A stretch of 64,000 nucleotides of DNA from Agapetus fuscipes (taxonomy: Eukaryota > Arthropoda > Insecta > Trichoptera > Glossosomatidae), in the NCBI GenBank assembly GCA_951799405.1, contig OX637359.1:7064201-7128200 (forward strand). Direction: 5' to 3'. Below the pieces are notes generated by a model, which was not told where the DNA came from, searched no databases, and saw only the letters and a list, made by a program, of their open reading frames with translations. Below are positions 1 through 11,628 of the stretch, one piece after another. The position numbers and the translations under genes are program-made. Position 1 is the first letter of the stretch. Every line of letters starts with the position of its first letter.

Positions 1-934
1 ATAAAAAACTTTCAAATAAGTGTACATTGTTTTTCCTTTTTACTCCTGTTAACTAGGTTTTTTTAATTTGAGTCGTATAGAACCAAAGGCAGCCATATAG
101 GTTTATTTTTCTTCAATAATGAGATGATCTGTGTTCTGAGGAAATTACGTTATCCATCGATATATAGAACTGGATGGGCTGAGAAATCAATACGTTGAGA
201 ATTAGAAATACGCTACCACACTCATCATACAAAAATCCACATTCAGTCTTTCGGTAACCTTCCAACTACCTACCTAATTGGAAAAAAAAATCCATATAAA
301 TGCCAAACTGGGTATTTTCTAAACGTGCCAACACAAGGGAGTAAATGTGTTATAGAACATGGAACAATATTTCACTTAAATCACTATTCTATATGATTAC
401 GTTGATAAAATTGATTTTTTCTTTGTCGAAATATTTTGTTCGCGAAAGTGACAGCCATTTCTAGAACTAGTGATGTTAAAAAATATAGGTACTTGCTTCT
501 TCAAGTATGTAACTTCTATGCTTGCGGTAATAGATATTCGTGAAAATCATTCCGTACACAATGAGGTCGGAACATTTTTGAATTTGGAATTTATCAGATA
601 TTTTAATACTTTCAACAACACTAGTACCTACATAAGTCCGTTGCCATGGTGATTCCATGGTGATGCGTAAATAGATTGAAGACGGAGTAGAGACACGTTG
701 CTGACATAGAAAATAACAAAAACATTTCATATGCCGTGAGCGAGACAGCACTATTAACAATGTTTGGTGTCAAAGACGTTGGATCATGTCGATCGGTACT
801 AAATCACATTCCTAGCCCTTCCATTGAATATACTTCCATGACGTTATCTATGTTTCCGTATATTTATCTCATTGCCTTTGGTTCTATACAACCCATTTAC
901 CAATTCTGAGATTTTTCGTTACTTGATTTTGAAA
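1..934. other. AT-rich sequence, nothing recognised
   Basis: No ORF with recognisable protein similarity, no tRNA-like box and no clear terminal repeat was seen. The short ORFs at 470-760 lie on both strands over the same bases and look like chance. Confidence 0.5.
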
Positions 935-1465
935 AGGTGTGAAATGAAAACAACTCGTGAAGGAGAGATCAGACGTCGTATCGCCATTGCCAAAAGTACC
1001 ATGTCTAAACTGGACAAAATATGGAAAAACTATATTGTCAGGATCTGGTCCACTCTATTTTTCTCTATACTGCTCAAACATGGAACATAAAAGCAGCAGA
1101 AAGGACAATTTTGAAATGTTGTGATGGAGACGCATGCTCCAAATCCCATGGACGGCTATACGTACCAATGTGTCTATTCGTCGGAAGCTACGTTTGGATG
1201 ACTTGACTCTGGCCAGTATATGTACACGCCGTATTCTTCAGTTTTTTGGACACATTGTCTGTGGCAATGTGGATATCCTGAAATGACTGGTTGTGATTGG
1301 TGGCTTGGAGGGGAAGAGGAAGATCCCTCACACGATGGACTTATCAAGTGAAGACAGCAGCTGGCACTTTGGTGGTCGGAGCGCTCAAGCAGCGCAGTCA
1401 AGAGAGAACTGGAGAAAAGTGGTTGCTTCCATACGGGTCACAACCCTCAGCAATGAGGAACAAGA
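935..1465 (+). pseudogene. LINE-A reverse transcriptase C-terminal relic
   Basis: Broken frames encode GEIRRRIAIAKSTMSKLDKIWKN, then text resembling the thumb and C-terminal part of insect LINE ORF2 (WxxxML-type helix, then RGRGRSLTRWTYQ). It is frameshifted and not functional. The same family recurs on the minus strand at 57035-57905. Confidence 0.75.
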
Positions 1466-2227
1466 TTAATAATAAGAAGAAAATAGCAACAACGGCTGAC
1501 ATTATGTCAATTTCAACCTCTTCCATCTCTGAAGATCCATTCTCTAAATGACCTAGGCAATTTATTAATTTTTGTATTACACTCAGTAATACCAATATAA
1601 GCGACAAGAAAACACTTTTCTTAATGTATTAGGTATAATATTTTATTTCACAGGTACAAAATTTCAATGTACTTTTATAAGTCTAAGTAGGTATTTGTAA
1701 TTTTAAATATTTTTTAGAATTCAGTGCTGCCAGATTTATGATTAATTAAATAAATAACGAATAAGGGGATTTTTTTGGTCCTGACTTTAGACATATTTTG
1801 TCTGCAGAGAAAAAATATTATTTCAAATTTTGTGCCCAGTCCATGCAGTAAAATAAAAAAAATCCCTGATTACCGGGAATCTATTTTGTATTTACTAAGG
1901 GTGAAGTCACAAACCTGAGGGATATTTTAAATGTGCACTTCATTTATGTTTGCATCATTAGAGTATATAGATGTGAAAAAATCCCCATATTTTCATCAAT
2001 CACATAAAATTTGGTCACTTGGTTCTGCCATTAACCATTTGAAAACAGAATTTCAATGATGACACATTGAATTTCATTTCATGCACTATGAGGTAATGGG
2101 AAGATCTCTATATCTACATAAGGCCTTTATATATTAACCTAACCAGCAAGGTGACCCCCAAATTAAAGAAAAGAAAGTATCTATTATCAAAGTTGGACAG
2201 ATATTTCAACATTCTAGATTTACACAT
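1466..2227. other. AT-rich spacer, nothing recognised
   Basis: No coding potential and no family match within the window was found. Confidence 0.45.
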
Positions 2228-2343
2228 CATGCGGGCAGGGCTGTAGCTAGAGTCGAATTTGAGGTAGGGCAGCATTGGTTACAGGTAGGGCGGAAGTAAA
2301 AAAATATCATAATATCTGCCCTCGAAGCACGGGCTCCTAAATC

Positions 2344-2393
2344 AATCACCATGTACATCACTGACCTAGAGGTCAGTGATGTACATGGTGATT
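2344..2393. repeat. 50-bp palindrome
   Basis: Two 24-base arms (left arm starts AATCACCATGTACATCACTG) pair perfectly around a central AG. It sits inside the hAT-like element near its left end. Confidence 0.9.
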
Positions 2394-2506
2394 TTTCGTT
2401 TTCCCACAAAATAATAAAATAATGAGAATTTTGAAAAAAAAAATCACATACAAATTATTTGGTTAATAAAAAAAATATTTAAAAAAAATGTGAACTCTCC
2501 ATTAAC

Positions 2507-2756
2507 ATCTATAATCTATAATCTAAGTTGCAAGGATATATTCATTCAAAGCTCTCAGATGTATGCCCACAAACAAACACGTGTAGTTCGCGCTTCCAAA
2601 TGCTGATTGTGTACTTACAAATAAAATCCAAACCTCAAATGAACATAATCCCTGCACCTCTTGCCGACATTCCCTGAAACAGGGGTGACATTCGCAAAGT
2701 GAACCATTTTTTACAGTATGGGTGGTCAGCCTCATACCAACCTATAAGTCAAGGAA
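2507..2756 (-). repeat. R1 copy
   Basis: Near full length. It starts with the TCCTTGACTTATAGGTTGG end at the right and finishes at the AGATTATAGAT-type tail at the left. Nested in the hAT-like element. Confidence 0.85.
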
Positions 2757-3387
2757 ACATAATAATAAAAATATTTAAAACAGCTGAATTTTACGATTCC
2801 CCATGTTATTAAAACTGCGAAGAATTTCGTTCAGATCAACTGATTTTGTTTTTTTTTTTCAAAGGCTAGAAATACCATGCCAGCCATTTCCTCGTGACCC
2901 ATTGACAGTCTTTGAGGCCTATTGATTGCAGTTAAAGTTGAAAATTTCAACTTTAAGATTTCGTGTTGCCAGTATATAAAAAAAGTGTGACAGCTGGAGT
3001 TTACCCACATATGTAGGTAGGTACGTACTCTTTGAGTTTAGGTACCCATTTCTTTTCCTACTGCGTAAAGTTTGGTTAATTTCTAAACTTTTTTATCTCA
3101 AACTATGAACAAACAATTTAATTATAATAATTTGTCTTAGTTTTTGGTATTTTTAAGGTAGGGCATTGTGATTTCAAGGTAGGGCATTGCCCCACAATGC
3201 TCCCCCCTAGCTACGGCCGTGCATGCGGGAGACATTTCAAAAGTATTGCGCGTGTTTTTGACATCACACCAAAGCCTTATACTGCTTACATGTTGTATAG
3301 TTTGTCACGCATGTATATTGTCTGTCTCACATGTTTCCTTTGAAAATTAATGTACATAAATACTCAAATCTTTCATTTATTCAAGTT

Positions 3388-3532
3388 AATATGCTCTTCC
3401 CTTGGTTGAAAAATTCATACACCTTTACCAAAGACCGGTCAACAAAGGTCCATCCAGCCTTACAGCAGCTGGCTCTTAGTTACGTGTTGGCGCTTTCTAT
3501 AGCGACGACCAAGCTTGCAGAGGTGTGATTAA
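3388..3532 (+). repeat. S1 SINE, 3' part only
   Basis: Matches the S1 body from GTTGAAAAATTCAT through GACGACCAAGCTTGCAGAG. The tRNA-like head is missing. Confidence 0.7.
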
Positions 3533-3846
3533 CACAATAATAGCCAAGAAGTCATCCTAATATTAAAATTATGGCAGACGTTTTCATGTCCTTTTCTTTA
3601 TTTGAATGTTAGGATTGCCTTGTCGCTTACGGTTCTCTATAATATTGGCCTGTTATTGTGAATTATTGTTTCAATAATTATTGTTGTCAGTGCTACCTTA
3701 ATCTATGAAGTAAAAATAATTTTAAATATTAGAGGAAATGCACACATTAAAAACAAAACTATGTGCACATTTCTATTGCAGCTCAATCTATCATAGTATA
3801 AAAAGTATGACTCTGACTAGACAATATAATCTGAGAAAACATGTTT

Positions 3847-6800
3847 TCATTTAGCGTCATCGCCATCGATAATTTTCCTTATTTTTAAGGAATTTCTGTA
3901 AACGTTTGCCTTCACTGTGTTTAACAGCTCTGTCTGTTCTTCAATACTTTTCTCCAACTGATCCAGCTTTGCTTGTAAAGGCTGAATGTGCTGCTCCGTT
4001 AAACTGAAACAAACAAATAAATGAAATTATTTATTTATTATTCCTTGACTTATAGGTTGGTATGAGGCTGACCACCCATACTGTAAAAAATGGTTCACTT
4101 TGCCAATGTCACCCCTGTTTCAGGGAATGTCAGCAAGAGTTGCAGGGCTTATGTTCATTTGAGTTTGGATTTTATTTGTAAGTACACAATCAGCATTTGT
4201 AAGCGCGAACTACATGTGTTTGTTTGTGGGCATACATCTGAGAGCTTTGAATGAATATATCCTTGCAACTTAGATTATAGATTTATTGAAGTCATATTGA
4301 GTCAAATGAGGTCCGAAAATTCAAAATATACCTTGGCTATGTGACGTCACCCATAGTAGATTCCTTATAATCAGGGAACTTTCACTAGCTTACAGCATTT
4401 CCCCAGTCAAAGGTGACACTTATTTATTATTATTCATAAAATATCACTAAAATATGCCCATTAATACTGATAATAACGGTAGTAAATATTAATTGTTGTG
4501 AAATTACTTTTAAAGCTGAATTTCTTGCATAATATAATGTATTATGTCATAATGTATAACGTCAAATTGATTTGGCTTATTATTATTTTTTTTTTTATTT
4601 AATCCAAGCAAAATTGGATACTCTTTGAATTACGAGTATTTCGTAGACTCAAGCAATGTGTTATCTTATTTTGCATTAATAAAAAAATGATGTACTTACA
4701 ACATGCAATAAATGTGTTTAGAAGTTAACCTCCAAAAGATTTGACAGATAAAAAAGATAAGCAGGGATAAGAGACTAGCGCCTCTGGACATCAGATTTGT
4801 AAGTAATCCGGCCAAATGACGAGGTTTATTTTCCCGCCCCCTTTTCAATGTTCCCACCTCATTATATGATACAAAAAAAAGTAATTATTTAACAATTCAT
4901 TAAAAATAAATTGATGATGACCAGTTGATAGCTCAGTTGGTAGAGTGCTTGCATTCCATGCCGTGAGCTCGGGTTCGAATCCCGCCGAGGGTGTCAGAAA
5001 TGATTTCCCGTTTCGGTGTTTATTTCAAACCCAAATATATTATTTAGACTTCACAAGAAATAAGTACCAGCCCCCTCGGGAGCTGGGACACCCTCACTTC
5101 AACTGAAGTGGTTGGCGTAAGACCAGCCCCCTTACATGTGAAAATAAATAGGTTCCACGCACCACATTCAAAGTCCTTTGGGGATAACGCAGCAAGAAGT
5201 TACACTATATGTGTAGCTTAGTTGCGTTTTTTTATATTAATCCCTGTTGTAGGCCAGGCAAAAATCGGTTAGTGAATTGTATTCTTTTTCACAAATAAAA
5301 AAAATATTTTCACACACCCTTATTTCAAATATTCCATTGATTTGATATTTTTGGCGTTCACCTGTATTGATGAGTGAGTGCCCTACTGGCTTGCTCCCTG
5401 TCCCTCCTCCAGCGGGCCAGCTCCTGGCGCATGACCTCGGTGTCTTCCTGCACGTGCTCGGCCAGCCGTGAGAGGGGGTTGGCGGCCCTAGACAGCGCCT
5501 GCAGGCCCAGCCGCACGCTTTCCACCTCCCTCAGAGCGGCCTCACGCTCCCTGCGAGCTCCCCATTCCCATTCCTGGAATAGAGGAAAGAAGTTCTTTAA
5601 CTAATAGGTTGGTATGATGCTGATCCTCCTTCCTGCAAAATCTTTGTTTGAAAGGCGGCAGGAGTTATATGGTTTATGTCATGAGAGGTTTTTTATTATA
5701 AGTGAAGTATAACATAATCGGAAATATTTGAGAGAATGGATAATAAAAGTTTCTCAAGCTCAGTAGGTAGCTTTAGTGAAAGATATCGGTTTTAACTTTG
5801 CTGCAGTACCCCGAGTCTAAAACATTGCGTAAACTCACCTCGATTGCGTAAATTGAGAAAATGTATGAAAACTAAATCACTCTTTAGGACTGCCATCGTG
5901 TATTCCATACATTTTCAATTTCCGCAATTATTCCTTGACTTATAGGTTGGTATGAGGCTGACCACCCACACTGTAAAAAATGGTTCACTTTGCCAATGTC
6001 ACCCCTGTTTCAGGGAAGGTCGGCAAAAGTTGTGGGGCTTATGTTCATTTGAGGTTTGGATTTTATTTGTAAGTACACATTCAGCATTTGTAAGCGCGAA
6101 CTACACTTGTTGGTTTGTGGGCATACATCTGAGAGCTTTAAATGAATATATCCTTGCAACTTAGATTATAGATTATGGAGGTGAGATTATATTTTATATT
6201 CAGAATATAGGTAAAAATTGCCCTTGCAGCGATTTATCATAAAATGGCACTCAAAATATTGTCTCTTCATTATTATTATTATGTAAACTTTTTATATCAA
6301 ACTTTGAAGAAGTATGTTAATTGTACAATAGCTTACAATTTCTACTTTGGAGAGGTCTTCACTGACAAGTTGCTGCTGTGTCTGAAGGATCTGCTGCACT
6401 AGATGTCCGTGCCCGACTGTCATGGCCGCTTCCTTGGAACTCGGATCATTGTTTGTCACGGTGTTGTCATCTATGTCCACTTGCATCACCACCAGATTGC
6501 CTTCATCCTCCTTAAAGTATATTAAAACATAAACAGCCACTTTGATAACTTATACTTGTTTATTTATTTATTAAGCAAACATGTGTTATACATGTAGGTA
6601 TTAAATTTGACTAAAAAAACTTAATTTGACTCTGACCTCAATGCTAAAAACATAATTATGACAGTTAAAAAACCAGCAAAGTTTGCAAACATTGCATAAT
6701 GTGACATAATTTTGCTGACAGCTTACGCTCAGGTAAAAAAGTAAAAAAAGAAAATCAGGTAAATGAAGAGATTATACTCTGTGGAAGAGATGAGATGAAG

Positions 6801-9800
6801 TTGCAAGAATAGATGGATGTGTGGTAGAGAAATACCGAGAAAGGTATGGATGGTACCAAATTTCTGAAATAGCGAATGAATGGAATACCCAGAGTCATAA
6901 GAAAAGGAGAGCTTGTATGAAGAAGGTTATGGCTCTGGATGAAATGAAAGAAGTATATAAGGACAGAGAGAAACGGCGGTTGATCTGTAAATATTGATGA
7001 CTAGTCCTAGTATTTTTTAATTGGAATTTTGTATCTATTTGTTTTGATGTTTATACTTATTATTATTTGTTGATTTTAAGAATGTAATTTGTTATGTATG
7101 TTCCTTGACTTATATACATTGGTATGAGGCTGATCACCCATGCTGTAGAAAATGGTTCACTTTGCCAATGTCACCCCTGTTTCAGGGAAGGTCTGCAAGA
7201 GTTGCAGAGTGTATGTTCATTTGAGATTTGGGTTTTCATGTTGTAGGTTCACATGTGTGCAAGCGCAAACTTATATGTGTTTTCTTGTGAAAATGCATGA
7301 ATGCGTGAATCCCCAATGTTAAATATCTTTGCAACTTTGATTAGATTAGATACTTAAGAGACTTAAAAAGTATAAATTTAAGATTTTTTTCAGTTAGGGA
7401 CACATACTTAATAAGAGAGTGCTTTTTTGTATGTGTCACACCTCAAGAACCTTCTCCGATCAAGACTAAGATTTTTTAAGAAGGTTGGGAATGCTCTTGG
7501 AAACACACCCACAGTGTTCGGGTATTTCACTTGGGGTGGCAGTCTATTCTACGTACCTTTATATTTCAGTTGTATTTTATTGCTGTTGTCTGAAATGGAT
7601 ATTATCTATTTCATAAGAGACACTCGGTTGTTGATCCAACAATGGACTCCAATGGGCATTAATGACAAAAAATATATACAAAGCAAATGTCAAAAGGTAA
7701 GCGTGGAAGGAGAAGGTCAAAGAAAGAATGGATTGATCAAATAAACAAGATTGCAAAAGAATGGAATCTGCAGAGTAAGAAAAGAGAAGAGCATGCATGA
7801 AGAGAATGATAAATTAAAGAATTGTGCGAGGACCGAACAAAGTGGAGATACTGGCTACGTCTAGTAGTCTAGGGTCTCTACTCTAGTGCGGTCTTTGTCA
7901 AGAATGGGGAGCCATACCAATTCCCTGTCTTATCAGTCGAATACTTGCTTGCAATATTTGTTCTGTACGGACTTCGGTCTAGGGGAATGGCTGAATAAAA
8001 AAAAAAAACAACTGCAAATTATTACCTCAGGCTGATCGTAGTTCTCAACAATAACATTCACTTTTCCAACCAACACTGGCTCCGATGTCGTAACAATCAC
8101 ATCTGTATTTCTCTCTCTCAGTCTGGGGGCCCCGGGGCGAGCTGACGACGGTCTGACGCTCGGGGGACGCAACCTGTGTCCCGTCGACCTGCCTGAGCTA
8201 GCCTTGCTCTCGGAATCATTTGAAGCCACCGAAGAACGTGTCTCCGAGACATCTTTTTCACTTTTACTCTCCAAACTCAAACTCTTCATCGGTTGGGGTT
8301 TCACTTTTGCGTGTGCACCGCTTTTTGATGAACTGTTTCTCGACTCCATTGACTTTGCAGATGATTTTTTGTTTTCTTTTTCTTCTGTTGCTTTTTGCTC
8401 AGTTGGCTTTACCTTTTTGCTTTCTTTTTCTTCTGTTGCTTTTTGCAGTTGCTCAACTGGCTTTGCTGATGACTTTTTGCTTTCTCTTTCTTCTGGAGCT
8501 TTTTGTGGCGGCAACACATGATTTTCTTTCGCAACTTCTTGCAGATTTTCTCCAAACGCCATTTGAGCAACATTATTAGATTTCATTCCTTCCAGTTCTT
8601 GCTTCTTAGCATTGCTTAATATTTCTGTATTCAGTACAACTGGAGTCCTCATTCTTCGACCGCTAGCAGGCCGACTTTGGGGTAGTCGAACTGACACATT
8701 TTGCGCCTCTTCCTTTCTTGATTCTTCTGATTTGCTTTCTAATTCATTTTTCAAAAATTCCGCATCGTCAGAAATGGGATCAGCTTCATTTGTTAAGCTA
8801 TTCAAGTCATCTGATACATCTTGTTCTTTTTTCGAAATTCCATTAACACCATTTTTTAAAGCAATCTCTTCATCTTCATTATTTGCTTTGATATTTAGAT
8901 TTTGTTCAGAGAAATGTTCTGTATTTTTCTGTAACTGATTTTCCAAAGATGACAATTGAGAATTGCTTACATTATTTTCTGCTTCATTTTCTGTATCACT
9001 AATTTCGGATATCTCTTTATGTTTTCTAGTACTTCCACTTATAACAGGAACTGCCTTAGTTTTTTTTGTTACATTCTCCTGATTTTGCACCTTTTTAACT
9101 TCTATTTTTTTACCCCTGGTAAGTTTTTCATTAGAAACTTCTTTCCCCACTTTTTGTACACTTGCAAAACTTTTTGTTTTTTCTGTTTTAGTGTTGCCAT
9201 CACCTTTATTAGTTTTTATTGGTTTAGTAACACTGTTGATCTTTGTAGCTTTATTAATGGCTGATTGTGTATTGCCTTTTTCAGCCAACACCTTTTGAAC
9301 AGCTTGAGCGCTACTCAAATTTTTTTGAAGAGCTATTCCTATTTGCTGCAAGAGTTCATTTGTTTTTTCAGGCTCTTGTCCAGCAATTATCTTAGATGGA
9401 CGAACAGAAAGAGATGATTCTGTAACTATATCTGAAAAGTAGGCATAAATAATTATCACTTTAATTCAATGGACGCAGCACAAATTTGAATTTAGAACTT
9501 TTTTCCCGGCGGGAAAATGTCATTTTCTTCTCTTATAAAATCATTCTTCACCCCGCCCATCTGTTTTTCCCAATCATACTTCCTAGATGGTCCATTTCAA
9601 GAGTATGACTTTACGAATTTCACTTTCATTCACCGTTCAGGCTTCACTTCCATACATCCCTAGTATATCACCATGTATCGCCAGACAAACATTTTTTTAA
9701 GATTCTGGTTCTTGGCGATGCAAGCGGTAGCACCCAGTACACACCTGCCTTTCATTATTCTTCTTTCAAATTCACCAATCATTTTTCCATCTTCTATAAA

Positions 9801-10533
9801 CTTACTTCCGAGTACACAAATTTCATTTACCGCACTTACCGCATTTAACGCATTTATTCCATTTATGTTTAGTTCATAATTTATATTTTCATCAGCTCTT
9901 TTAAAAATCACGCGCCGCCATATTTTAACACTGTTGACTGATGGGATCACCATAAAAACCACGGTAATTCTTACCTACCGAATATTGGTAATATTTGTAT
10001 GAAGACTAATCAGCTGTTCACTTGCGGCCATCTTGGATTGACAGGTCTTCATACAAATATTACCGATATTCGATAGGTAAGAATTACCGCGGTGATGAGG
10101 CTTCCAGCCCTGGTCAGATGACGTTGGACTTTTTGTTTATGTTATGTATTATCGGCTTAGCTATCTTATAACATGAAGAAGGTTGAAAAACTTACTGACG
10201 ACTTGTATTAATTTTTGCAAAAATGCAATTTTAGTTTCTCTGTCTTTGACATTGTCGGAAATTAATTCTTGTTCCGAAAAGAGTCCATCCAAAAATCCTG
10301 TCTGGTTGATAATCTGAAAATTGACAAAACCGTAAATGTGAAAAATGAAACCTCATATGTAAAATAATTATCAAATTAATAACTTAAAAAATACTTACTG
10401 CTGTGACGATATCATGTAAAAATCTGAAAGGAGGTTTTCGTAAAAGTTTTTCCGACAATGGAGGTTTTTTAATGAATTTTCCAAGACTGTCTTGTGTGGA
10501 TTTAATTACCTGAAGACTCACTTCAGTGGACAT
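3847..10533 (-). CDS. IFT54: Intraflagellar transport protein 54 (TRAF3-interacting protein 1 / MIP-T3)
   Basis: A subunit of the IFT-B complex that builds cilia and binds tubulin and microtubules. Six exons on the minus strand: 10399-10533, 10196-10313, 8026-9431, 6337-6510, 5362-5573, 3847-4003; phases join to 2202 nt, 733 aa. Exons 1-2 give the N-terminal calponin-homology-like domain ([48 protein letters not shown]), and exon 3 opens with [19 protein letters not shown], the family signature after that domain. Residues about 110-500 are a charged, disordered Lys/Glu/Ser-rich linker with degenerate [13 protein letters not shown] repeats. The last three exons form the C-terminal coiled coil. 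The start Met is the first in frame before the conserved block. Introns hold LINE-B, LINE-C, R1, S2 and a foldback. In an insect, expression would be expected mainly in ciliated sensory neurons and sperm precursors; that is family inference. Confidence 0.93.
4041..4283 (+). repeat. R1 copy
   Basis: Complete 5' end, ending in TTAGATTATAGAT. Lies in the last IFT54 intron, opposite to the gene. Confidence 0.85.
4919..5232 (+). repeat. S2 SINE, full length
   Basis: The head resembles a tRNA gene: A box TAGCTCAGTTGGTAGAGTG and B box GGTTCGAATCC, so it probably carries an internal pol III promoter. The body runs to TGTGTAGCTTAGTTGCG. The anticodon arm does not form a convincing tRNA, so this is a SINE rather than a tRNA gene. 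Confidence 0.85.
5931..6173 (+). repeat. R1 copy
   Basis: Near-complete copy in the IFT54 intron between the exons at 6337-6510 and 5362-5573. Confidence 0.85.
6805..7100 (+). pseudogene. LINE-B C-terminal relic joined to R1
   Basis: Degenerate version of the LINE-B end ([38 protein letters not shown]). It passes without a break into R1 at 7101, showing that R1 is this LINE's 3' end. Confidence 0.7.
7101..7351 (+). repeat. R1 copy (3' end of a LINE-B copy)
   Basis: Continuous with the LINE-B relic on its left and ends in TTAGATTAGAT. Confidence 0.85.
7400..7880 (+). pseudogene. LINE-C relic
   Basis: The part at 7680-7870 encodes a degraded version of the segment seen on the minus strand at 40790-40972 (VRGKRGR-NP-KEWIDQI-EIAKEWN). 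The left part, starting from an S1-like GTGTCACACCTCAAG stretch, is less certain. Confidence 0.5.
9535..9962 (-). pseudogene. LINE-B reverse transcriptase thumb fragment
   Basis: The minus strand encodes [18 protein letters not shown], a strongly conserved block C-terminal to the LINE reverse transcriptase core, followed by [10 protein letters not shown]. No complete ORF. It lies in IFT54 intron 2. Confidence 0.75.
9963..10088. repeat. Foldback element
   Basis: Arms of about 44 bp (GGTAATTCTTACCTACCGAA outward) pair with the inverted copy ending at 10088. The centre contains CAGCTGTTCACTTGCGGCCATCTTGGATTGACAGG, also found in the foldback at 53334-53553. Confidence 0.8.
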
Positions 10534-11064
10534 TTTTCAGATTTTTTCAATGCATAACAAATCGCAAAATAAAATAAATACTTGAGGTGTGATTGACAGT
10601 CGTCTTTGTTTATATTTTCAAGTAACCATGGCAACGAAAATAGGAAAGTGAATTCAGTGATGTCATCAAAAAGTATTTTCCCTATTGTGCATTTTCATTA
10701 GGCACATTTAAATATTAATACATCTTCAGTAAAAACATTTAAAAAAATTAAATGTAAAGAAAACAAATAAGAATTGAAAATAAATTTAAACATAAAATTG
10801 ATTTTTGTTTGAAAAATATTGATAGGTATTTTGCATTTTTATCCACCATAAATATTTTTAAATGGCGGCCTTGCGCCTGGCGTGTAGGCTAGAGATATTT
10901 CATTAGTGTAAAAATTAACAAATTTGGTGGAAATCAGGGGTTGTTTTAAGTTTTGTAGACGCAATGTTATTTGTTGATTAGAATTTGATAACTTGTTTAA
11001 GGTATTTTAAATTAGATTCGAGTCCACGTAAGTCTATTGTTTGGCGTCGGTGCGACTTTAAAAA
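10534..11064. promoter_or_regulatory. Divergent promoter region, IFT54 and zinc-finger gene
   Basis: Lies between the IFT54 start codon and a possible zinc-finger 5' non-coding exon ending at a consensus donor (AAAA then GTAAGT, GT at 11065). No TATA box could be assigned with confidence. The role is inferred from the head-to-head layout. Confidence 0.4.
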
Positions 11065-11390
11065 GTAAGTTTATTGACACTTGTTGCATATTTTAACTTT
11101 GTTGCCGAGAATCGAAACTTTACTGTGACGATTTTCTTACATTTTTATAGCATTGTGTAAATCATATTTACTAAATAATAATGTAGAAAGGTGCAGTTAA
11201 TTTATTTTTGCAGATTCGAAGTATACAGTGGGCACCCAAAATATATTTTCTTCAGAATATTGTAATATTGACAGAACCTGACATGATTTTATTTTAACTC
11301 TTATTTTCGACTGAAGTATGTCACTTTTACAAGCCGGCATTTTTCTATAAACGTACAAAATGCTCTTTTCCGTTTTCTGTTTAGATTCTG

Positions 11391-11575
11391 TTACTTGACG
11401 TCTAGGTTGATATGAGGCTGACTACTCATACTGTAAAAAATGGTTCATGCCACCCGGCGGCAAGAGTTGCAGGGGCTTATGTTCATTTGAGATTTGTTTT
11501 GTTTCATTTTGCTTGCATGCGTGGGCGGCAAGAGGGAACTTATACTGCATTGAATCTGGGTGCAATTCAAGCTTC
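11391..11575 (+). repeat. R1 copy, internally deleted
   Basis: Begins TTACTTGACGTCTAGGTTG and lacks the middle CAATGTCACCCCTG block. It lies just upstream of the first coding exon of the zinc-finger gene. Confidence 0.65.
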
Positions 11576-11628
11576 TGAATCCGGCGGTGAAAGCCTAAAA
11601 ATATCTAGAATTCTTTTTAGGTTTCAAA

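Larger units (their letters stand above)
2236..3221. mobile_element. hAT-like non-autonomous element
   Basis: The ends are inverted: CAGGGCTGTAGCTAG at the left and CTAGCTACGGCCGTG at the right. Both are flanked by the 8-bp direct repeat CATGCGGG (2228-2235 and 3222-3229), the TSD length of hAT transposons. There is no transposase ORF. An R1 copy (2507-2756) and a 50-bp perfect palindrome (2344-2393) lie inside. Confidence 0.8.

Noticed and set aside
4919..5000. tRNA gene
   Set aside because: A and B boxes are good but the arms do not fold into a complete tRNA and the sequence continues as the S2 SINE body.
8204..9264. Several plus-strand ORFs of about 100 codons
   Set aside because: They are antisense shadows of the Lys/Glu/Ser-rich IFT54 exon 3.
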